From: Vibrio fluvialis
Lineage (GTDB): Bacteria; Pseudomonadota; Gammaproteobacteria; Enterobacterales; Vibrionaceae
Length of the DNA: 64,000 bases
Assembly: GCF_900460245.1 (NCBI RefSeq)
Contig: NZ_UHIP01000001.1
Span: 682,001-746,000, forward strand
Direction: 5' to 3'
This document shows positions 58,423 through 64,000 of this stretch, in pieces; positions within the stretch are counted from its first letter, which is position 1, and every line of letters begins with the position of its first letter. Made by a program: the position numbers and the translations under genes. The notes below the pieces were generated by a model. That model made no database searches, had not been told where the DNA came from, and saw nothing but the letters and a program-made list of their open reading frames with translations.

Positions 58423-58950
58423 TCAGTCTTCAAGTTCAGCCAGACACATCTCTTCGTAAACTTGTTTAACCCATTTGGTTACGCGCTCTTCAGTCAGTTC
58501 TGGCTGGCGGTCTTCATCGATACACAGACCCACGAAGTGGTTCTCATCAACCAGCGCTTTTGATGCTTCAAACTCGTAGCCTTCTGTTGGCCAGTGACCA
58601 ACCACCGTTGCGCCTTTCGCTTCTACGATGTCACGTACCGTGCCCATCGCGTCACAGAAGTACTCTGCATAATCTTCTTGGTCACCACAACCAAAGATAG
58701 CAACCAGCTTGGTTGAGAAGTCAATCGCTTCTAGTTCTGGGAAAAAGTCATCCCAGTCACATTGCGCTTCACCGTAATACCAAGTCGGGATACCAAGCAG
58801 CAGCAGATCGAAGTTGTCGATGTCTTCTTTGCTGCTTTTTGCGATATCTTGAACGTGAACAAGTTTTTTACCGAGTTGTTTTTGAATCATCTTTGCAATA
58901 GCTTCGGTGTTACCTGTATCGCTACCAAAAAAGATACCTACACTTGCCAT
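58423..58950 (-). CDS. fldA: Flavodoxin FldA
   Basis: 175 residues, long-chain flavodoxin. FMN phosphate loop GSDTGNTEAIAKM (residues 9-21), isoalloxazine-flanking PTWYYGEAQCDW (about 55-66) and GCGDQEDYAEYFCDA (about 88-102). Low-potential electron carrier for enzymes such as IspG/H and MetH. Order fldA, small gene, ybfF, seqA, pgm is like E. coli. Confidence 0.96.
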   Translation of the reverse strand: MASVGIFFGSDTGNTEAIAKMIQKQLGKKLVHVQDIAKSSKEDIDNFDLLLLGIPTWYYGEAQCDWDDFFPELEAIDFSTKLVAIFGCGDQEDYAEYFCDAMGTVRDIVEAKGATVVGHWPTEGYEFEASKALVDENHFVGLCIDEDRQPELTEERVTKWVKQVYEEMCLAELED

Positions 58951-59004
58951 AGAGTCTTTACCTTTAAATTGTAATGGGTTGGCGGGTGGTTGAACGCTCA
59001 GGCA

Positions 59005-59226
59005 TCAGCCCAAGCCAGTCCCTTCCCAACTAAGTTGGATAATGCCTTTGGCAATAAAGCCAGCACAACCTAAAAACAGAACAAGCCATACAATACGACG
59101 GCCAAATGCCGGAACATTACCTTGTTTTAACACGTCTTTAATTGCCATCCCGATAAGGAAGAAAATAGACGCAAAAAGCAGATCAAGTCCGATGGACTCG
59201 AGCATGTTCATGTAGTCGTACAGCAT
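59005..59226 (-). CDS. DUF2788 family small membrane protein
   Basis: 73 residues with two membrane helices (about 10-29 and 44-64) joined by a basic loop (KDVLKQGNVPAFGRRIVW). Matches DUF2788, function unknown. It stands between ybfF and fldA, where E. coli has ybfE. Confidence 0.78.
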   Translation of the reverse strand: MLYDYMNMLESIGLDLLFASIFFLIGMAIKDVLKQGNVPAFGRRIVWLVLFLGCAGFIAKGIIQLSWEGTGLG

Positions 59227-59359
59227 GGTTATCCTTTATGCCAATTTGCTTGCGCGCACTATACCATTGTTAAACGGCAAAGTTAATGCGCGGATGAGAA
59301 CCGATTTCACACTTGTTTGAAGAGAAAATCGCTCTGGTTGCTCTGTGAGGCGGGCTGCC

Positions 59360-60124
59360 TCACAGGATAAATTTGCGAATCGCGCGCAGCACTTCAGTCG
59401 GCTTTTCAGCATGTAACCAGTGACCCGTATTGGCAATGACATGCGCTTTGGCTTGGCTGAACTGTGCCTGCACTTGTGGCTGATGTTCGGCGGTCAGATA
59501 GTTGGAGTCGCCGCCTTTAATAAATAAGGTTGGGGTGTCACAGCGTGCGATAGGCTCCCAGCCCATAATATAGGCGTAATTGGCTTTAAGCGCGGCGACG
59601 TTAAAACGCCACACCATCACACTGTCCTGATTCATCATCGATTTACCCAAAAACTGGCGCACACCATCAATTTCAACATGTTTGGCTAAAATCGCCATGG
59701 CTTCGCTGCGTGATGAAGGCTTTTGTTCCAACACGGCTTCAAGTCCGGCAATCACATTTTCGTGGCGTCGTTCGGTGTAGGCGACTGGCGCCATATCCAG
59801 AATGACTAATTGGGCGACTTTGTCGTCGGCGATGTCAGCCAGTTTCATTGCGACTTTGCCACCCATGGAATGGCCGATGATGGTCGCTTGTTGAACGTTC
59901 AGATCGGTCAACAATTGATCCACGTCGGCGGCCATCAGTGCGTAATTATGTTCATCCGAATGAAATGACTGACCGTGATTACGCAGGTCGATACTCAGGA
60001 CCTGGTGATCGTTTTTCAGGTCGCGAGCCAGTAGCCCGAGGTTGTCCAGACTGCCAAACAGACCGTGGATCAAAACAACGGTGTGACCCTCACCTTCAAG
60101 TTTGTAATTCAGAAGTGCTGACAT
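59360..60124 (-). CDS. ybfF: Alpha/beta-hydrolase esterase YbfF
   Basis: 254 residues. Alpha/beta-hydrolase with oxyanion motif HGLFGS, nucleophile elbow GHSMGG (Ser about 88) and late His in NTGHWLH. E. coli YbfF hydrolyses short acyl esters and acyl-CoAs in vitro; physiological role open. Divergent from seqA with a 92-base spacer, as in E. coli. Confidence 0.9.
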   Translation of the reverse strand: MSALLNYKLEGEGHTVVLIHGLFGSLDNLGLLARDLKNDHQVLSIDLRNHGQSFHSDEHNYALMAADVDQLLTDLNVQQATIIGHSMGGKVAMKLADIADDKVAQLVILDMAPVAYTERRHENVIAGLEAVLEQKPSSRSEAMAILAKHVEIDGVRQFLGKSMMNQDSVMVWRFNVAALKANYAYIMGWEPIARCDTPTLFIKGGDSNYLTAEHQPQVQAQFSQAKAHVIANTGHWLHAEKPTEVLRAIRKFIL

Positions 60125-60216
60125 TTTATCTTATTAGTAATGGGTTTAACGTAGAGTCTCGGCAAAGATCTCGCTATAATCCCCCAGAGTTTAAACATTG
60201 AGATTGTGAAAAGCGA

Positions 60217-60756
60217 ATGAAAACAATTGAGGTTGATGAGGATCTATACCGTTACATTGCAGGTCAAACCCTTCACATTGGTGAGAGCGCATCGGATATT
60301 CTGCGCCGCCTGTTGAACGTGGATGGCCAAAGCGCATCTGTTGCTCCTAAGGCATCAGCGGTGCCTAAAGGTATAGTGGTGAGTAAAGATGCTGGTCAGG
60401 AAACGAAACTGGATGGCGTAAAAGAAATGCGCTCTCTTTTGATTTCAGACGAATTTGCCGGTCTGAAAAAAGCGGTTGATCGTTTTATGCTGGTTCTTTC
60501 TACTCTTCATCGCATCGATGCTGCTGCTTTTTCTGAAGCGACGCTGGTGAAAGGCCGTAAGCGCGTTTACTTTGCTGATAACGAGCAAACCCTGCTGGCA
60601 AGTGGTCAAACGACTAAACCTAAAGCGATTCCAAACACACCGTTTTGGGTCATCACCAACAATAACACCAGCCGCAAACAGCAGATGATTGAGCAAGTCA
60701 TGATTCGCATGAACTTCCCGGCAGACATTATTGAGAAAGTGACCCAATCGATTTGA
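60217..60756 (+). CDS. seqA: Replication initiation negative modulator SeqA
   Basis: 179 residues. N-terminal oligomerisation domain (MKTIEVDEDLYRYIA, SASDILRRLL) and a C-terminal domain (about 70-179) that binds hemimethylated GATC (NTPFWVITNNNTSRKQ). It sequesters newly replicated oriC and needs Dam methylation. pgm follows after a hairpin. Confidence 0.96.
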   Translation: MKTIEVDEDLYRYIAGQTLHIGESASDILRRLLNVDGQSASVAPKASAVPKGIVVSKDAGQETKLDGVKEMRSLLISDEFAGLKKAVDRFMLVLSTLHRIDAAAFSEATLVKGRKRVYFADNEQTLLASGQTTKPKAIPNTPFWVITNNNTSRKQQMIEQVMIRMNFPADIIEKVTQSI

Positions 60757-60788
60757 TTTGTACCAATCGAGCACGAAAAGTCTGATTG

Positions 60789-60833
60789 AAACCTCATAAT
60801 ATGCAAACCAAACTGCGTATTATGAGGTTTTTT
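60789..60833 (+). terminator. Terminator between seqA and pgm
   Basis: 13-base arms (60789-60801 and 60818-60830), a 16-base loop, and a T-run. pgm would then need its own promoter or read-through. Confidence 0.8.
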
Positions 60834-60864
60834 ATTTGTCGTTATATTTTGAAAGGATGTCTTT

Positions 60865-62511
60865 ATGGCAATGCACCCGCGTGCAGGACAAAAAGCCCAA
60901 CAGCAAGACCTGCATAATATTCCTGCACTTGTTGCAAACTACTACCTTCTTCAGCCAGACCCAAGCAATCCGAAACATAAAGTAGAGTTCGGTACTTCTG
61001 GCCATCGTGGCAGCGCAGACAAAACCACCTTTAACGAAAATCATATTCTGGCCATCGCGCAGGCGGTGGTTGAAGTGCGTGCCGCTCAAGGTACTGCCGG
61101 CCCAATCTATGTCGGCAAAGATACTCATGCCCTGTCTGAACCGGCATTCAGCAGCGTGATTGAAGTGTTGGTCGCCAATGGCATCGAAGTGATTGTGCAG
61201 CAAGATAATGGTTACACGCCAACGCCGGGTATTTCACATGCGATTCTGACCCACAACCTGAAACATGCTGAAAAAGCCGACGGCATCGTGATCACGCCAT
61301 CACATAACCCACCGCAAGACGGTGGCATCAAATATAACCCGACGCACGGTGGTCCGGCGGAAGGTGAACTGACTCAGGCGATTGAAAACCGCGCCAACCA
61401 ACTGATTGCCGAAGGCTTGAGCGGCGTAAAACGTGTGTCGATCACCGACGCTAAAGCCTCACCGCTGTTTAAACAAGTTGATTTGGTGAAGCCTTACATT
61501 AACGATCTGGTCAACGTGGTTGATATGGCTGCGATTCAAAAAGCCAATCTGAAGCTGGGCGTGGATCCGCTCGGCGGCAGCGGTATTGATTACTGGCGTC
61601 AAATCGGTCAGGCGTACAATCTGAACCTCACTTTAGTGAGTGAAGCGATTGATCCAACCTTCCAGTTTATGTCGCTGGATAAAGACGGTGTGGTGCGTAT
61701 GGACTGCTCGTCGCCTTACGCGATGGCAGGCCTACTGGCGCTGAAAGATGAATACGATCTGGCATTTGGTAACGACCCGGACTATGACCGTCATGGCATC
61801 GTGACACCAAAAGGTCTGATGAACCCAAACCACTTCCTGGCGGTGTGTATCGATTATCTCTACCGTCACCGTGACGGATGGGGTAAAGATGTCGCGGTTG
61901 GTAAGACGCTGGTATCAAGCGCGATGATTGATAAAGTGGTGGCCGATCTTGGCCGTGAACTGTGCGAAGTGCCAGTGGGCTTTAAATGGTTTGTTGATGG
62001 CCTGTACAGTGGCAAATTCGGTTTTGGTGGTGAGGAAAGCGCCGGAGCATCGTTCCTGCGCAAAGATGGTACGCCTTGGTCAACGGACAAAGACGGCATC
62101 ATCTTGTGTCTGCTTGCGGCGGAAATCACCGCTGTGACGGGTAAGAACCCACAACAATACTACGATGAACTGGCCGCAAAGCACGGCGAATCGCAGTACA
62201 ACCGTATTCAGGCTGTCGCGAATGGCCCGCAAAAAGAGGTGCTGAAAAAGCTCTCAGCTGAGATGGTTTCTGCTCAGACTTTGGCAGGTGACCCGATTAC
62301 CGCGCGTTTGACGCATGCTCCGGGTAACGGCGCTGCAATCGGTGGCCTGAAAGTGACCACGGATTACGGCTGGTTTGCAGCTCGTCCGTCTGGTACTGAA
62401 GATATCTACAAGATTTACTGCGAAAGCTTCAAAGGCGAGCAACATCTGAAACAGATCGAAGCGGAAGCGCAGGAAATCGTCAATCAGGTGTTTAAAGACG
62501 CCGGACTGTAA
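60865..62511 (+). CDS. pgm: Phosphoglucomutase (alpha-D-glucose specific)
   Basis: 548 residues. Interconverts glucose-1- and glucose-6-phosphate; with galETK it links galactose to glycolysis. Active-site loop [12 protein letters not shown] with phospho-Ser, metal loop [10 protein letters not shown], sugar loop GGEESAG and phosphate loop [17 protein letters not shown] at 60852-60857 serves ATG 60865. Confidence 0.97.
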   Translation: MAMHPRAGQKAQQQDLHNIPALVANYYLLQPDPSNPKHKVEFGTSGHRGSADKTTFNENHILAIAQAVVEVRAAQGTAGPIYVGKDTHALSEPAFSSVIEVLVANGIEVIVQQDNGYTPTPGISHAILTHNLKHAEKADGIVITPSHNPPQDGGIKYNPTHGGPAEGELTQAIENRANQLIAEGLSGVKRVSITDAKASPLFKQVDLVKPYINDLVNVVDMAAIQKANLKLGVDPLGGSGIDYWRQIGQAYNLNLTLVSEAIDPTFQFMSLDKDGVVRMDCSSPYAMAGLLALKDEYDLAFGNDPDYDRHGIVTPKGLMNPNHFLAVCIDYLYRHRDGWGKDVAVGKTLVSSAMIDKVVADLGRELCEVPVGFKWFVDGLYSGKFGFGGEESAGASFLRKDGTPWSTDKDGIILCLLAAEITAVTGKNPQQYYDELAAKHGESQYNRIQAVANGPQKEVLKKLSAEMVSAQTLAGDPITARLTHAPGNGAAIGGLKVTTDYGWFAARPSGTEDIYKIYCESFKGEQHLKQIEAEAQEIVNQVFKDAGL

Positions 62512-62531
62512 GTATTGTTAATGCAAATAAC

Positions 62532-62557
62532 AAAGGCGACCTTGTGGTCGCCTTTTT
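62532..62557. terminator. Terminator between pgm and the DUF1853 gene
   Basis: AAAGGCGACC-TTGT-GGTCGCCTTTTT. Convergent genes. Confidence 0.85.
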
Positions 62558-62559
62558 CT

Positions 62560-63333
62560 TTACGCGGATTCTATCAACTCATGCTCTGCAAGCGGCCAGC
62601 TTCTTGGCACAATAAACCAGAAACGTCCGGATGGCGTTTGGCAGTGCACAAATCCTTCGTCACCACCAAGGTATGGCTCTGAATCATCGCTGCAGCCAGT
62701 CAGCCACTGCGCTTTAGTGAGTGCATAGAGTGGTTCGTCAATCTGGTCTTGTTGATCCTGATAGCACCAGTAGCCGTTGATTTGCGAAGAATTGAGTGCA
62801 AATCCAAGGCAATCCGATGGTACCGTTTCCGGTTCAAAGGGGTTGATGTAGAGACGTCCCTGCATGAGCAGGTTTTGTTCGGCATGCGCCCACAAAGGGT
62901 AGGCATCAATAAAGGCGTCACTGGCAGAAAGAGGCAGTTGGTGCTCAAGCATGTGCGCCAGTTTCAGATCTAAACGGTCTTGCGCGTTGGGCCCATACCA
63001 CAATCCCTGATGGAGTAGATAGAACTTAACGGCGACTTCCCAGTGTTCGTACTGCTCGGTCTTGCGATTTTTGACAATGAAATCAATCGACCCCAGAGTT
63101 CGTCCTTCATCGTTGAGCTGAATCTCTTCCGATACGGCATTGTAGCGTGGAGTAGCAGTAAACAGTTGTTGGCATAAATACTGGTAGAGGAAGCCGAGAC
63201 GTTGATTGCCCTGATAAGCGGGCCATTCAGCGTGGAGATTTCGAATAAAGGGTGTTTTCCCAACAATGGGAGGAGACGGTTCGAAAAGTGGTGGTGTCGT
63301 GGCAACCCATTCCGTCAGCTGTTTTAAGTCCAT
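62560..63333 (-). CDS. DUF1853 family protein
   Basis: 257 residues, soluble. The stretch LGSIDFIVKNRKTEQYEHWEVAVKFYLL (taken in parts: GSIDFIV, HWEVAVKFYL) has a D...E-x-K pattern like PD-(D/E)xK nuclease folds. It matches DUF1853, which has no known function; the nuclease-like reading is my inference only. Divergent from the Nif3-like gene. Confidence 0.78.
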   Translation of the reverse strand: MDLKQLTEWVATTPPLFEPSPPIVGKTPFIRNLHAEWPAYQGNQRLGFLYQYLCQQLFTATPRYNAVSEEIQLNDEGRTLGSIDFIVKNRKTEQYEHWEVAVKFYLLHQGLWYGPNAQDRLDLKLAHMLEHQLPLSASDAFIDAYPLWAHAEQNLLMQGRLYINPFEPETVPSDCLGFALNSSQINGYWCYQDQQDQIDEPLYALTKAQWLTGCSDDSEPYLGGDEGFVHCQTPSGRFWFIVPRSWPLAEHELIESA

Positions 63334-63421
63334 ATTTTTATCATTCCGCCTGCATCGTTTTCGACATTTTGGTCTGAAATTGTTATAACCTCGCCATTAC
63401 TATTATGCAATGGAACAGAAG

Positions 63422-64000
63422 ATGAATAATTTGCAGCTTGAAGCATTGCTCAATGAAACATTGTCTCCGCAACAGATTAAAGACTACTGTCCGAATGGCC
63501 TTCAGGTGGAAGGCCGACGAGAGATTAAAAAAATTGTCACGGGTGTGACGGCTTCTAAAGCACTGATTAACAAAGCAATCGAACTCAAGGCTGACGCATT
63601 GTTAGTCCATCACGGTTACTTCTGGAAAGGTGAACATGAAGCCATTCGTGGAATGAAAGGCGACCGCATTCGCCAGCTGATTAAACATGACATCAATTTG
63701 CTGGCCTACCATCTTCCGCTCGATATTCATTCTGAACTCGGAAACAACGCTCAACTGGCTAAATTGCTGGGTATTCAGGTGGAAGGTGGCTTAGAAGGTC
63801 ATCCTCAATCGGTTGCGATGTTTGGTTGCTTTGAACAAGCCATCACAGGCGAAGCCTTAGCACAGCGAATCGCAAATACTCTGCAGCGTCAACCTTTGCA
63901 TATCGCGCCTGAATTGAAGGACAAGCTGATTAAGAAAGTTGGCTGGTGTACAGGTGGTGGTCAGGATTACATTGAACTTGCTGCTGCGCAGGGGATGGAT
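63422..64000 (+). CDS. Nif3/YbgI-family protein, 5' part
   Basis: 193 codons to the right edge; the frame is open and unfinished. Starts MNNLQLEALLNETL, with family motifs DYCPNGLQVEG, LLVHHGYFW (metal-binding His pair) and YHLPLDIH. YbgI/Nif3 proteins are toroidal di-metal proteins, labelled GTP cyclohydrolase 1 type 2 homologues, but without a proven role in that step. A zinc or iron pair in the His cluster is expected by family. Confidence 0.9.
   Translation, partial: MNNLQLEALLNETLSPQQIKDYCPNGLQVEGRREIKKIVTGVTASKALINKAIELKADALLVHHGYFWKGEHEAIRGMKGDRIRQLIKHDINLLAYHLPLDIHSELGNNAQLAKLLGIQVEGGLEGHPQSVAMFGCFEQAITGEALAQRIANTLQRQPLHIAPELKDKLIKKVGWCTGGGQDYIELAAAQGMD

Overview
This window looks like a stretch of a Vibrio large chromosome. 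The clearest sign is the polar-flagellum cluster with three tandem flagellin genes, flaG, fliD, flaI, fliS, flrA-flrB-flrC, fliE to fliR and flhB, in the order known from Vibrio cholerae. It is flanked by typical Vibrio neighbours: bepA/tusA-like/perM, gcvR-bcp, dapA-bamC and dapE on the left; prmB, aroC, epmC, mnmC, fabB, pdxB-asd, fur, fldA, seqA and pgm on the right. A complete galETK-galR locus and fairly balanced base composition would suit a relative of the V. fluvialis/V. furnissii type, but that species guess is inference.

Layout. 1-9.7 kb: housekeeping genes (BepA protease, TusA-like protein, PerM, a dCache chemoreceptor, Bcp, GcvR, DapA, BamC, an M15 peptidase, DapE, a YffB-like protein). 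9.9-16.3 kb: a small winged-helix protein, the galETK operon with convergent galR and matching GalR operators at both ends, and small DUF2956/DUF2919 proteins. 16.3-17.3 kb: a DyP-type peroxidase. 17.3-42.2 kb: the flagellar cluster. 42.2-64 kb: smrB/prmB, aroC, a divergent LysR/SDR pair, a TRIC-like channel, epmC-yfcL, an FMN reductase, mnmC, fabB, pdxB-asd, fur, a hotdog-fold protein, a LysR/cidA-lrgB module, fldA, DUF2788, ybfF, seqA, pgm, DUF1853 and the start of a Nif3/YbgI gene cut by the right edge.

How it works together. The flagellar cluster shows its own regulatory cascade. FlrA (sigma-54 activator, with the c-di-GMP-binding arginines conserved) would act on the sigma-54 site before flrBC. 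FlrB-FlrC would then drive later sigma-54 genes; sigma-54 sites are also visible before fliE and fliK. Each of the three flagellin genes has a sigma-28 box (TAAA-N15-GCCG-type), and a sigma-28-like box also precedes the chemoreceptor gene at 2.0 kb. fliEFGHIJ builds the base, rotor and export ATPase; fliKLMNOPQR-flhB gives hook-length control, switch and export gate.

I found no CRISPR array, rRNA, tRNA, insertion sequence or prophage. Most of the window is conserved core genome, and I see no convincing wholly new system. The points most worth a second look are an NPDH (instead of NPTH) autocleavage site in FlhB, a terminator-like hairpin inside the fliE-J operon, an amino-acid-sensor motif in the chemoreceptor, repeated PGW/TASGTL motifs in FliD, hairpins in two flagellin leaders, and several uncharacterised dyads near fur and the LysR genes.
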